Shown here in pieces: positions 24,915 through 34,900 of a stretch of 51,001 nucleotides of DNA. The stretch covers positions 1 through 51,001 of the forward strand of contig LNET01000051.1 of the NCBI GenBank assembly GCA_001464055.1, written 5' to 3'. Position numbers and translations under genes: made by a program. Numbering within the stretch: the stretch's first letter is position 1; each line of letters opens with the position of its first letter. The DNA comes from Burkholderiales bacterium Ga0077543. Its GTDB lineage: Bacteria > Pseudomonadota > Gammaproteobacteria > Burkholderiales > Burkholderiaceae_C. The notes under the pieces were generated by a model that saw only the letters and a list, made by a program, of their open reading frames with translations, did not search any database and was not told the origin of the DNA.

Positions 24915-25784
24915 TCAGCGCAGCAGGGCCAGCACCTGCTGGGGCAGCTGGTTGGCCTGCGCGACCATGGCGTTGCCGGCCTGCTGCAGGATGCTGGCGC
25001 GCGACAGGTTGGCCGTCTCGGCGGCGTAGTCGGCGTCCATGATGCGGCTGCGTGCGGCGTTCTGGTTCTCGCTGGCCACCATCAGGTTGGCCACGACGTT
25101 GTCGAAGCGGTTCTGCACGGCACCGAAGGTGGCGCGCTGGCTGTTGACGGCGTCCATCGCGGTGTCGATGGCAGCGATGGCGGCTTGTGCGGCCGTGCCG
25201 TCGGTGCCGTTGATCTGCAGCGTGGGTGTTGCCGTGCCGGTCAGCACGGCAGCGCCGGTCAGCGCGGTGATGTCGGCTTCCGCGGTCCAGTCGAATCCGG
25301 TGACGCTGATGCGATCGATGTTGGCCTCGTTGTTCGCGCCGATCTGGAACTCGTAGTCCGTGGCCTGGGCCAGGATGTTCTCGCCGTTGAACTGCGTACC
25401 GCCCAGGGTTCGCGTGGCTTCCTGCGCCAGTTGCACGAACTCCTCGTTCAGGCTGGTGCGGTCGTCTTCGTTGTTCGTGCCGTTGCTGGCCTGCACCGCC
25501 AGTTCCCGCATGCGCTGGAAGATGTCGCTGACCTTGCCCAGGGCGCCTTCGGCCGTCTGCGACAGCGAGATGGCGTCGTTGGCGTTGCGCATTGCCACGC
25601 TCATGCCGCGTGCCTGGGCCGACATGCGTTCTGCGATGGCCAGGCCGGCAGCGTCGTCCTTGGCGCTGTTGACACGCAGGCCCGAGGACAGGCGCTGCAT
25701 GGCGGTGGACAGCGCGCCCTGGCTGGTGCTCAGGTTGCGCTGGGCGTTCAGCGAGACGAGGTTGGTGTTGATTGTTTGGGCCAT
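24915..25784 (-). CDS. fliC: Flagellin (ATG start, upstream copy)
   Basis: 289 residues, a close paralogue of the flagellin at 23802-24677. N-terminal MAQTINTNLVSLNAQRNLST and C-terminal QQAGNAMVAQANQLPQQVLALLR are the conserved polymerising ends. Differences concentrate in the centre (about 165-215), where this copy reads ATDYEFQIGANNEANIDRISV and then a different Thr/Ala-rich insert. ATG at 25784 has GGAG 9 nt upstream. A strong sigma-28 promoter and a terminator frame it as a single-gene unit, so it is probably the main filament subunit. Confidence 0.96.
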   Translation of the reverse strand: MAQTINTNLVSLNAQRNLSTSQGALSTAMQRLSSGLRVNSAKDDAAGLAIAERMSAQARGMSVAMRNANDAISLSQTAEGALGKVSDIFQRMRELAVQASNGTNNEDDRTSLNEEFVQLAQEATRTLGGTQFNGENILAQATDYEFQIGANNEANIDRISVTGFDWTAEADITALTGAAVLTGTATPTLQINGTDGTAAQAAIAAIDTAMDAVNSQRATFGAVQNRFDNVVANLMVASENQNAARSRIMDADYAAETANLSRASILQQAGNAMVAQANQLPQQVLALLR

Positions 25785-25945
25785 TGAAAAAATCTCCGTT
25801 CGGTTGGTGACCACAGGCTGTTCGCCCGGGCCTCCTAAAGGCAGTGGCCCGTGCCGATGCATCCTTGTTCGGCGACGGGCCCGCCAGCTGTGTTGGTCCG
25901 GACCCCGTGCTTCAGGAGGGTGAGTCGCAAAGCACGATGAAGCCT

Positions 25946-25972
25946 TTTTCGTCTGCCCGCTGCAAAGCTTTA
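25946..25972 (-). promoter_or_regulatory. Sigma-28 (FliA) promoter of the upstream flagellin gene
   Basis: On the minus strand, -35 TAAAGCTT (25965-25972, seven of eight to consensus), an 11-nt spacer and -10 GACGAAAA (25946-25953, six of eight). The start near 25939 leaves a leader of about 155 nt. The rest of the 318-nt gap to the small gene at 26103 shows an AGGAGG at about 25830-25835 not followed by a properly spaced start. Confidence 0.78.
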
Positions 25973-26102
25973 GCGCTTTACGCAAAGTTGCTTCTTTCAA
26001 AGCCTGAAAAACGGGGGTGCCGGCCTGCTTTTGTGGGCCTCCAGGCCGCCCGTTGCCGGCCTTGGGATGACCCGGAAGACGCCGGGGCGGCAGAATGCGG
26101 GC

Positions 26103-26369
26103 ATGTACGAAGTCGAAGACTTGCCCGCCACGCCCTGGCGCCGGCGCCTGCTGTGGTTGGTGGTGACCCTGGGCACGGTGGGGCTGCTGATGAGCGCCGT
26201 CACCGGCAGCCCGGTGCGCAGTGACTGGGAACCCCCGAAGCGGGCCGACCAGCCCCCCTGCGCTGCCGGCCAGACCACGGCTTGCGTGGGTGGCACGGCC
26301 ACGGTCATCGTGGTGCCGGCCGCGGCCAGCCCGGCCACGCCGGCCAGCCCGGCCACACCGGCGCGCTGA
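26103..26369 (+). CDS. Small single-pass membrane protein, unknown function
   Basis: 88 residues. A short charged N-terminus (MYEVEDLPATPWRRR) precedes one transmembrane helix (about 16-36). A periplasmic part of about 50 residues holds a cysteine pair (CAAGQTTAC) and ends in a Thr/Pro/Ala repeat (three ASPATPA-type units). I do not recognise the family. It converges on the radical SAM gene with a 6-nt gap. GC-rich third positions and a clean start support it as a gene. Confidence 0.6.
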   Translation: MYEVEDLPATPWRRRLLWLVVTLGTVGLLMSAVTGSPVRSDWEPPKRADQPPCAAGQTTACVGGTATVIVVPAAASPATPASPATPAR

Positions 26370-26375
26370 AGGCTC

Positions 26376-28292
26376 TCAGCCCAGCGCGCGTGCAATACGC
26401 TGCCGCGCCACCGTGGTCCGCGGCACGCGTACGCTGAACCAGCTGCGCACGTCTTCCTCGATGCCGATGCCGTGCATGTAGTTGTAGAGCGCCTTCTTCA
26501 ACCCCAGCCCGAGCGCATCGTGGTCGGTGCCGGTGGGGTCGTGGAAGCCGATGTCGTTCTTCGCAAAGCCACCCTCGGGTGGTGGCACCAGGGTCACGCC
26601 GTAGTCCTGCGGCGCCTTGCCCACCGGCGAATGCACGGTGCAGGTGAAGCGGTGGAAGTAGCCGCTCTGGATGCAGCCGGCCTGGAACAGCTGGCGCACG
26701 TACTCCAGCGCGTCCACCGTGTCCTGCACGGTCTGGGTGGGGAATCCGTACATCAGGTAGGCATGCACCAGGATGCCGGCATCGCTGAAACCCTTGGTGA
26801 CCCGCGCCACCTGGTCGACCGACACGCCTTTCTTCATCAGCTTGAGCAGCCGGTCTGAAGCCACCTCCAGCCCGCCGCTGATGGCGATGCAGCCGCTGTC
26901 GGCCAGCTGCTGGCAGAGTTCGGGCGTGAAGGTCTTCTCGAAGCGGATGTTGCCCCACCAGCTGATCTGCAGCTGGCGCTTCTGGATCTCGGCAGCCAGG
27001 GCCTTCAGGGACTTCGGTGGCGCGGCCTCGTCGACGAAGTGGAAGCCGGTCTGCCCGGTTTCCTTCACGATGGCCTCGATGCGGTCGGCCAGGGTCTCGG
27101 CGCTGGCCGCGTCGAAGCGAGAGATGTAGTCCAGGCTGACGTCGCAGAAGCTGCACTTCTTCCAGTAGCAGCCGTGCGCCACCGTCAGCTTGTTCCAGCG
27201 GCCGTCGCTCCACAGCCGGTGCATGGGGTTCAGCATGTCCAGCAGCGACAGGTACTGGTTCAGCGGCAGGCCGTCCCAGGTGGGCGTGCCCACGTCCTCG
27301 AAGCGGATGTCGGCTTCGCCGATGTCGACATAGCGCACCACGCCGTCCTGGCGGATGAAGGTCCGCACCAGGCGGCTGGCCGAGCGCTTGCCGGCGAAGT
27401 GCTCCAGCAGTGCCAGCAGCGGGCGTTCGCCGGCGTCCAGCGTCAGCGCATCGAAGAAGTCGAAGACCCGCGGCTCCTTCAGTTCGCGCAATTCGGTGTT
27501 GACGTAGCCGCCACCCAGCACAGTGCGGATGTGCGGGTGTGCGGCCTTCACCGCCTGGGCAATGCGGAAGGCGCCGTACACCGCGCCGGGAAAGGGCACC
27601 GAGATCAGCAGCACATCGGGCTGGTGCAGCGCCACCGCTTCCAGCGCCAGGGCCTGCAGCGTGCTGTCCACCAGGTTCGGCGGCGCGGCCAGGGCCGTGG
27701 CCAGGGGGTCGAAGCTGGGCTGGCTCATGGCCAGGCGTTCGCCGTAGCGCACGAACTCGAAGCGCTCGTCCACGGCCTGGCGCAGCACGTCGGCCAGGTC
27801 GTTCAGGTAGAGCGTGGCGATGTGGCGAGCGCGGTCCTGCTGGCCCAGCGAACCAAAGGCCCAGGCCAGCGGGTCGGTTTCGGGTTCGCCTTCGGCCACG
27901 ATGTGCGCGTCCAGCTGGGCGAAGCGCGGGCCTTCGGGCAGGAAGCCGCGCGGGGCGATCCGGTAAGCCAGCGTGGCGTCGCGGCCCTGCAGAAAGGCCA
28001 GGGTAGGGGCCAGCGTGGCCAGGTAGCGGTCGAACTGGCTGTCGAAGGCCAGCAGGCTGGGGCCGCGACGGGCTTCGGGCAGGGCCTGCACGGCCGCGTG
28101 CAGGGCCTTCAGGCCGGGCACGGAGAACAAGGCCAGCACCAGCCCCAGCGCCAGGTCGACCTGCTGCGCCGCGAAGCCACGTGAACGCAGGAAGCCCGTC
28201 AGATAGGCGGTGGACGGGTAGGGCGTGTTGAGCTGCGTCATCGGTGCGATGACGGACAGCACGCGCAGCCCGGAAGGCGGGGTCGGTGTCAT
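26376..28292 (-). CDS. Radical SAM protein with N-terminal cobalamin-binding-like domain
   Basis: 638 residues. An N-terminal Rossmann-type domain (about 200-300, DVLLISVPFPGAVYG, TVLGGGYVNTELRE) resembles B12-binding domains but lacks a D-x-H-x-x-G motif. The radical SAM core has cysteines at 375, 380 and 383 (GCYWKKCSFC), a CX4CX2C spacing rather than the usual CX3CX2C. ISGGLEVASDRLLKLMKKG and YGFPTQTVQDT are typical later strands. The protein would bind a 4Fe-4S cluster and cleave SAM; the substrate is unknown. It has no obvious operon partner. Confidence 0.85.
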   Translation of the reverse strand: MTPTPPSGLRVLSVIAPMTQLNTPYPSTAYLTGFLRSRGFAAQQVDLALGLVLALFSVPGLKALHAAVQALPEARRGPSLLAFDSQFDRYLATLAPTLAFLQGRDATLAYRIAPRGFLPEGPRFAQLDAHIVAEGEPETDPLAWAFGSLGQQDRARHIATLYLNDLADVLRQAVDERFEFVRYGERLAMSQPSFDPLATALAAPPNLVDSTLQALALEAVALHQPDVLLISVPFPGAVYGAFRIAQAVKAAHPHIRTVLGGGYVNTELRELKEPRVFDFFDALTLDAGERPLLALLEHFAGKRSASRLVRTFIRQDGVVRYVDIGEADIRFEDVGTPTWDGLPLNQYLSLLDMLNPMHRLWSDGRWNKLTVAHGCYWKKCSFCDVSLDYISRFDAASAETLADRIEAIVKETGQTGFHFVDEAAPPKSLKALAAEIQKRQLQISWWGNIRFEKTFTPELCQQLADSGCIAISGGLEVASDRLLKLMKKGVSVDQVARVTKGFSDAGILVHAYLMYGFPTQTVQDTVDALEYVRQLFQAGCIQSGYFHRFTCTVHSPVGKAPQDYGVTLVPPPEGGFAKNDIGFHDPTGTDHDALGLGLKKALYNYMHGIGIEEDVRSWFSVRVPRTTVARQRIARALG

Positions 28293-28346
28293 GAACCGGC
28301 CGGATTCTGCCAGCCGGGCCCCCGCCCTGCCGCGGGCTGGGCCGGG

Positions 28347-30752
28347 TCAGGCCGTGGCTGTGGCCTTGGCCGGCCGGCGGCCGGACGTGGCGACAGCGGC
28401 CGTCTTCGGCGCGATGTCGTCCATGCGCTTGTAGACACCGCAGCCCAGCACCAGGCCCTCGTCGATGGGCTCGACGTAAGACGTCTTCCAGGCGGTTTCG
28501 CCGCTGGCTGGGTTGACGAAGGTGTAGTCGACCCAGCCGCCGCCCTGTGCAGCCCGCTCGAAGGCGTCGCTGACGAGCTTGTCGCCGTCGACGCCACGCA
28601 CCTCGCGCACCGAGGTGCCGCACTTCGCCGCGTTGCCGCCGAAGGCGTGATAGACGCCGCGTCGGTCGAAGGCGAAGACGTACATGTCGCGGTCGGTCCA
28701 CTCGGCGCCGTTGGCGGTGATCTCGTCCAGCGCCGGTTTGCCACGCTGGCGCACCATGGCCATGGCGCGCTTGACCAGGGCCAGCGCCTCGTCGGCGCTG
28801 CCCTGGCGCAGGCGGAACGAGGCCACCGCCCCGGCCAGCTTGTCGGCGCGCTGGCTGAGCTGGGCCGAGCTGCTCATGGCCTGGTCGACCATCTGCGCGT
28901 TCTGCTGGGTCAGGGTGTCGATCTGGTTCACGGCCTGGGAAATCTGGGCCAGGCCGCTGCTCTGCTCGCGGGCATTGCTGGCAATGCTGCCGACCTGGCT
29001 GGCAACCTCGCGGATGCCGCTGACGATGTCGCTGAAGCTCTGGCTGGCGCCGCTGACCTGCGTCACGCCGGCCTCGACATGGCGCACCGACTCGCCGATC
29101 AAGGTCTTGATCTCGCGCGCCGAAGCCGAGCTGCGCTGCGCCAGGCTGCGCACTTCGGCGGCCACCACCGCAAAACCGCGGCCCTGCTCGCCCGCCCTGG
29201 CGGCCTCGACCGCGGCGTTCAGGGCCAGCAGGTTGGTCTGGAAGGCGATGCCTTCGATGACGCCGATGATCTCGTGCACCCGGCGCGAGCTGGTCTGGAT
29301 GTCCTGCATCGTCGTCACCGAGGTCTGGATGGCCTCGCCACCGGTCTCGGCCATGCTGCGCACGCGGGCTGCCAGGCTGTCGGCCGCCTGGGCGCCCTGG
29401 GCCATGCTGTTCAGCGCGCTCGTCAGGTCCTGCACGCTGGCCGAGGTTTGCTCCAGGCTGGCCGCCTGCGACTCGGTGCGTTCGCTCAGGGCCCGGGTGT
29501 CTTCGGCCAGCCGCATGCCGGCCTCGGTCACCATCGACGCGTTGCTGCGGATGTCGGCCACCATCGCCGATAGTCGGCTGCCCATGGCGTCCAGGGTCTG
29601 GCCGACGCGGGCGAACTCGTCTCGGCCCTCGATCGCCTGCTGGGCCGTGAAGTTGCCTGCGGCCAGTTCGGTGACCGACTTCTGGACCGATCGCAGGGTG
29701 CCCACCGAACCCCGGTAGAACGCCACCGACAGGTAGCCGATGCCCAGCAGCGTCGTCACGGTCAGGGTGCAGGCCAGCAGGAACTGCCATTGCAGGCTGC
29801 CGGCGCGTTCGTCGAGCAGCGTGCCCAGCCGCGTGCTGGCATGCCGGCCCACGGCCGAGGCCAGCCCGATGGCCTGGGTGCCGGCTTCGAAATAGGCCTT
29901 GGCGTCGGCTCCGGCCGGCCCCTGCTCGATCAAGGCCTGGGCCTGGTCGCTGAAGGCCCGCGCGCTGCCCAGAGCCTGGGCGAAGTTCGGCGGCAGGGGC
30001 TCACCGGCGCGTTCAGCGGCGCCGACGATGGTGGCTGCTGCGTCCAGGTGGTCCAGCAGCAGGGCCTGCTGCGCGGCCACGGGCAGCCAGGCCCGCAGAT
30101 CGGCTTCGCCCCGCTGCACCAGTCCCGCACCCAGCCCGCGCATGCGGCCCAGGGCCTCGGTCCAGGGCAGCACACGTTCCACGCTCAGATGCATCAGGTG
30201 GAAGGTGGCGGCTTCCGGGTCCAGCAGCAGGCCACTGCGTTCCGCCGCCAGCAGCGACAGCGCCGACAAGGCCGCGATCTGGCGCGAATGCAGCGCGAAG
30301 CTGGCCGGAGCCTGTGCCGGGTACTGGCCGGCGACGAACTTCATCAGTTCGGTGCGCAGCGGGGTCCAGGCGGGGTCGAGGTCCAGGCTCCGGGCCGTGG
30401 CGATGTCGCGATCCATCCGCTCGACGGCGATCTTCAGCTTCGCGCGGGTCTCGCGCAGCGGCGCGTCCATGTTCGGTGCCTGTGCCAGCGCCAGGTTCAC
30501 CTGGCCGCGGTGGGTCTGGGTCAGCAGCCCGACTTCGAGCGTGGCGGCCACCACGTCGCTGCCCAGCCGTTCGGCCTGCGTGGCGGCAAGCCGGCTTTGC
30601 AGGTTCAACACCGCAAAGCCCATCAGCCAGCCCAACGGCAGGGTCAGCACCAGGGCCATGAGGATCAGCTTGCGCGCGAAAGGCAGCCTTTGCATGACGG
30701 CCAGGCCGGGCTTGAGCAGGGCCGCCGACAGCTGGAAAGAGCGAGTTGACAT
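28347..30752 (-). CDS. Methyl-accepting chemotaxis protein with C-terminal Cache-like domain
   Basis: 801 residues. Transmembrane helices near 29-48 and 323-346 bracket a large helical periplasmic domain of about 275 residues. HAMP (about 345-400) and the signalling domain follow, with the conserved tip EGIAFQTNLLALNAAVEAARAGEQGRGFAVVA near 500-531. After this, residues 655-775 form a single-Cache-like domain (GSADEALALVKRAM, WTDRDMYVFAFDRRGVYHAFGG), which would lie in the cytoplasm. The layout suggests two sensory inputs. A sigma-28 promoter directly upstream ties it to the flagellar regulon. Confidence 0.93.
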   Translation of the reverse strand: MSTRSFQLSAALLKPGLAVMQRLPFARKLILMALVLTLPLGWLMGFAVLNLQSRLAATQAERLGSDVVAATLEVGLLTQTHRGQVNLALAQAPNMDAPLRETRAKLKIAVERMDRDIATARSLDLDPAWTPLRTELMKFVAGQYPAQAPASFALHSRQIAALSALSLLAAERSGLLLDPEAATFHLMHLSVERVLPWTEALGRMRGLGAGLVQRGEADLRAWLPVAAQQALLLDHLDAAATIVGAAERAGEPLPPNFAQALGSARAFSDQAQALIEQGPAGADAKAYFEAGTQAIGLASAVGRHASTRLGTLLDERAGSLQWQFLLACTLTVTTLLGIGYLSVAFYRGSVGTLRSVQKSVTELAAGNFTAQQAIEGRDEFARVGQTLDAMGSRLSAMVADIRSNASMVTEAGMRLAEDTRALSERTESQAASLEQTSASVQDLTSALNSMAQGAQAADSLAARVRSMAETGGEAIQTSVTTMQDIQTSSRRVHEIIGVIEGIAFQTNLLALNAAVEAARAGEQGRGFAVVAAEVRSLAQRSSASAREIKTLIGESVRHVEAGVTQVSGASQSFSDIVSGIREVASQVGSIASNAREQSSGLAQISQAVNQIDTLTQQNAQMVDQAMSSSAQLSQRADKLAGAVASFRLRQGSADEALALVKRAMAMVRQRGKPALDEITANGAEWTDRDMYVFAFDRRGVYHAFGGNAAKCGTSVREVRGVDGDKLVSDAFERAAQGGGWVDYTFVNPASGETAWKTSYVEPIDEGLVLGCGVYKRMDDIAPKTAAVATSGRRPAKATATA

Positions 30753-30804
30753 CCGAGTTTCCTTCAAGGCGCTCCGAACGCCGGGTGCCTGTGCATTGGC
30801 ATGG

Positions 30805-30832
30805 GTATCGGCCCCTTCGCAGGTCGGGTTTA
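30805..30832 (-). promoter_or_regulatory. Sigma-28 (FliA) promoter of the chemoreceptor gene
   Basis: On the minus strand, TAAA (30829-30832), a 16-nt spacer and GCCGATAC (30805-30812), seven of eight to the -10 consensus. The TAA of the upstream hydrolase gene forms part of the -35 TAAA. The leader would be about 45 nt. Confidence 0.72.
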
Positions 30833-31684
30833 GCTCGGCGCAGTGATGAATTCCCGCAGTGTCGACATGGCCAGGTCGGGTTCGTCGCGCCAGGCGCCGT
30901 GGCCGGCATTCGCGAACGTGGCCAGGCGCGCCCAGGGCGCCGGAATGGCCTGGACGATGTCCAGCGCGTCTTCCAGCGGTGTCACCGGGTCGTGCGCGCC
31001 GGCCATCACCAGCACAGGGCACTGCACCGCCGCCAGGCCCGGCAGCAACTGCATCGTCTGCTGTTCGCCACCGGCCGATGTGAACAGGATCTCCTCGTTC
31101 ATCAAGGTGCGCAGGCGGGCATCGTCGTTGGCCGGGCGGGTGGTGTTGTAGAGCTCGCGGCAATGCGTGTTGTAGGGCCCCCAGGTCGCGGCACTGGGTG
31201 CTGTCCAGAAAGCCTGGGCGGCGGCGCGCGCGGGTTCGCCGCCGAGTTTTTCGAACATCGCCAGCTTGCGCTCCAGCCCCAGGTGGTGGCTGGTGCTGGA
31301 CAAGATCACCTTCGCCGGGTGGGTCGGATGCCGCGCCAGGTAGCGCTGTGCAACGAAGCCGCCGAAGCTCTGGCCCAGCACGATGGGCCGGGTGATGCCC
31401 AGCGCGTCGCACAGGCGCACCACGTCGTCGGCAAAGGTGTCCAGCGTCCACTCGGCGGCAGGGCGGGGGTCGCTGCGTCCGTGGCCGCGGTGGTCGACAT
31501 AGACGATCTGCGCCACATCGGCCAGGCGGCTGAAGATCGGCTTGAAGCTCGAATGGTCGTAGCCGGGTCCGCCGTGCAGCAGCACGAGGCTGGGCTTTTC
31601 GCGCAGACGCGGACCGTCGGGCACCCAGGCCGGGCCTTCGATGTCGACGAAAAGGCGGACTTCGGGCGTGATTCTGATCAGCAT
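30830..31684 (-). CDS. Alpha/beta hydrolase, proline iminopeptidase-like
   Basis: 284 residues from the ATG at 31684. Features are the oxyanion motif HGGPGYDHSS (37-46), the nucleophile elbow GQSFGG (Ser106), Asp232 in GAHDPVTP, and His262 in NAGHGAW, so the catalytic triad is complete. HGGPG and DHRGHGRSD are typical of the prolyl iminopeptidase/peptidase S33 group, but relatives include lactonases and haloperoxidases. An in-frame ATG at 31738 would add 18 residues; neither start has a strong ribosome site. Confidence 0.85.
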   Translation of the reverse strand: MLIRITPEVRLFVDIEGPAWVPDGPRLREKPSLVLLHGGPGYDHSSFKPIFSRLADVAQIVYVDHRGHGRSDPRPAAEWTLDTFADDVVRLCDALGITRPIVLGQSFGGFVAQRYLARHPTHPAKVILSSTSHHLGLERKLAMFEKLGGEPARAAAQAFWTAPSAATWGPYNTHCRELYNTTRPANDDARLRTLMNEEILFTSAGGEQQTMQLLPGLAAVQCPVLVMAGAHDPVTPLEDALDIVQAIPAPWARLATFANAGHGAWRDEPDLAMSTLREFITAPS

Positions 31685-31872
31685 GGAATGGGGCGGCGAC
31701 GCTGTGACTGGAGCCCTGTCGACTGTAAAGGTGCTCATCCGCGCCTGCGGACCTGCAACGGGGCCCGCCGGGCTGGCCACGGCAGTCCTGGGCTGCCAGC
31801 CTTGAAGAATGCGAAGTGGCCAGGCAATCTGGGTGTCGAAACCCGGGCTGTTCGCTGGACTCCAGCGTGTCA

Positions 31873-31889
31873 TTGGCACCTACAGTGCA
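31873..31889 (+). promoter_or_regulatory. Sigma-54-like promoter for the PAS-GGDEF-EAL gene
   Basis: TTGGCACC-TACA-GTGCA has GG and GC separated by exactly ten bases (31875-31876 and 31887-31888). It differs from the RpoN consensus TTGGCACG-N4-TTGCA at two positions. The start would be near 31900, about 36 nt before the ATG at 31937. No activator site is identified. Confidence 0.5.
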
Positions 31890-31936
31890 GCAAGGTGCCA
31901 TTCCGTTCCGATGCTCCACGCAGGTATACCGTCGCC

Positions 31937-34900
31937 ATGTTGATCGCCCCTGCGCTGCCGAACGAACGCGAACGTCTTCTGGCGCTCGAGCGGCTCGATG
32001 TGATGGACTCTGCGCCTGAGCGCGAATTCGACGCCCTGGTGGCCACGGCTGCGCTCGTGTGCGGAGTTCCGGTTTCGCTGATCAGCCTGGTCGATGGCAA
32101 CCGGCAATGGTTCAAGGCCAACATAGGCCTGCCGGGGGTGAGCGAAACCCCCCGCGAACAGGCCTTCTGCGCCCATGCCATCCACGGCGAAGTCGTCTTC
32201 GAGGTGCCCGACGCGCTGGCCGACCCCCGCTTTGCCGACAACCCGCTGGTCAGCAGCGCGCCCGACATCCGCTTCTATGCCGGAGCCCCCCTGCGCCTGA
32301 GCAGCGGTGAACATGTCGGCACCCTGTGCGTGATCGATCGCATTCCCCGGCAGCTCAGCGGACACCAGCGCGAAGTCCTGCGCCTGTTGTCGATCGCGGC
32401 CGTGCAGGCCCTGGAGTCCAGGAAACTGGCGCGGTCGTTCCTGGTCAGCGAATCGCGCTTTCGCAGCCTGAGCGAATCCTCGCCGCTGGGCGTGTACGCC
32501 ACCGACGCCGGCGGCGGGTGCATCTACACCAACGCGCGCTGGCAGGCGATCTATGGCCTGACCGGGGCCGAGGCCCTGGGCCAGGGCTGGAGCCATTCGC
32601 TGCACCCGGAAGACCGGGCCATGGTCTTCCAGCGATGGCAGGAATCTGCAGCGCAGAAGCTCGAATTCGACCTGCAGTTCCGCGTGCAGCGGGCAGACGG
32701 CAGCGTTCGGCATGTGCGGTCGGTCTCGCGGCCGGTGTTCGGCGCCGACGGGGCAGTGACCAGCCATGTCGGTTCGGTCGAGGACATCACCGACAGCCTG
32801 ATGGCGCGGCGCTCGCTGGACGCCGAGGTCGCGCGCCTGGCGGCCATCATCCAGGCCACAGGCGCCGGCACCTGGGAATGGAACGTTCAGACCGGCGAAC
32901 TCCGCCTCAACGAGCGCTGGGCCGAGATCATCGGCGACAGGCTCGAGGCACTCCACCCCGTCACGACCCGGGCCTGGACCGATCGGGTGCACCCGGAAGA
33001 CCTGGTGCGTTCGAATGCGCTCCTGCAGGCCCACTTCAGCGACCAGACCGCAGCCTACGAGTGTGAGGCGCGCATGCGCCACCGCGACGGCCACTGGGTC
33101 TGGGTGCTGGCCTGCGGCAAGGTGCTCACGCGCACCCCTGACGGCCTGCCGGAATGGATGTTCGGAACGCATCTGGACATCACCGCGCGCAAGGCGCAGC
33201 AGGAACAACTGCGCATCAGCGAGGAAATGCTGAACCGCACCGGCGAACTGGCGAAGGTGGGCGGCTGGCGCGTCGACATCGCCAGCGGCGTCGTCCAGTG
33301 GTCGGAGCAGACCTGTCGCATCCACGACGTGGAGCCCGGCTTCCAGCCGCGGGTCGACCAGGCCATCCAGTTCTACCTACCCGAGGCGCGTCCCGTCATC
33401 GAGGCCGCCGTCGCCCAGGCCGCGATCGATGGCCGGCCCTGGGACCTGCAACTGCCCATGATCCAGCGCAACGGGCAGCGCATCTGGGTGCGTACCGTCG
33501 GCCAGGCCGAATTCGAAGCCGGGCGGCCGGTCAGGCTGTTCGGCGCCTTGCAGGACGTCACCCAGAGCGTCATGGCGCAGCAGGCGCTCGACGAAGCGCA
33601 GCAGCGGGCAGCGCTGGCCACGCAAAGCGGGGGCGTCGGCGTCTGGGAACGCGACCTGCGCAGCGACGAAAGACGCTGGGATTCGCGCACCTACCAGCTG
33701 TTCGGCCTTCCCGCAGACTGCCGCGAGGACCCCGCTGTCGTCTGGGCGCGCCACGTGCACCCGGCCGACCTGCTTCGCCTGGAAGCGGCCGTCGAGGAGA
33801 CCATCGGCCAGGGCACGAAACTCGAGATCGACTTCCGCGCGGTCTGGCCCGACGGCAGCGTGCACCACCTGCACAGTGCCGGCCGGATGGTCACCGACGA
33901 TCAGGGCCGACCAGCCAAGCTGATCGGCGTGAACTGGGACATCACGCCGCTGCGCGAGCTGAACGCCCGGCTCGACGAACAGCGCGAACTGCTGCAGGTG
34001 ACCCTGCAGTCGATCGGCGACGCCGTGATCACCACCGATGCCCAGAGCGCCATCACCTGGCTGAATCCGGCGGCCGAGCGGCTGACGGGCTGGACTTCGC
34101 ACGAAGCCCTGGGCAAGCCTGCGGTGCAGGTCTTCCGCATCCAGATCGACTCCGGCCGCCAGCCCGCGCACGACCTCGTGGCCCTGTGCCTGGAGAAGGG
34201 GGCCACCGTCGGCCTGGCGGGCAACACCGTGCTGCTGTCGCGCAGCGGCATCGAGTTTGGAATCGAGGAAACCGCCGCGCCGATCCGCAACCCGTCTGGC
34301 GAGATCCTGGGCGTGGTCCTGGTGTTCCGCGACGTCACCGAGCAACGGCGCCTGTCGGGCGAGATGAGCTATCGCGCCACGCACGACCCCCTGACCGGTC
34401 TGGTCAACCGTACCGAACTCGAAAACCGGCTTCGCCACAGCCTGGACAAGGCCCACCTGGACGGCAGCGAACACAGCCTTCTCTTCATCGACCTGGACCA
34501 GTTCAAGCTGGTGAACGACACCTGTGGCCATTCGGTCGGCGACCAGGTGCTGCAGCTGGTGGCCAAGCAGCTGAAGCAGACGGTGCGCGCGCGCGACACC
34601 CTGGCCCGCCTGGGCGGCGATGAATTTGCCGTGCTGCTGGAGCACTGCCAGGCCGAACAGGCCCTGCGCGTGGCGCAGAAGATTTGCGACTCGATGGAAG
34701 AGTTCAGGTTCGTGCACGACGGCAGGCGGTTCAGGATCGGCACCAGCATCGGCCTGGTGCCGGTGGACCGCCGCTGGGCCAACGCCGCAGCGGCCATGCA
34801 GGCCGCTGACCAGTCCTGCTACGCCGCGAAGGAGGCTGGACGCAACCGCGTGCACGCCTGGTTCGACACCGACGATGCCCTGCGCGCGCGCCAGGGCGAA

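Noticed and set aside
25814..25840. AGGAGG and an in-frame GTG upstream of the flagellin ATG at 25784.
   Set aside because: The spacing to the GTG is about 16 nt, and the conserved flagellin N-terminus begins at the ATG.
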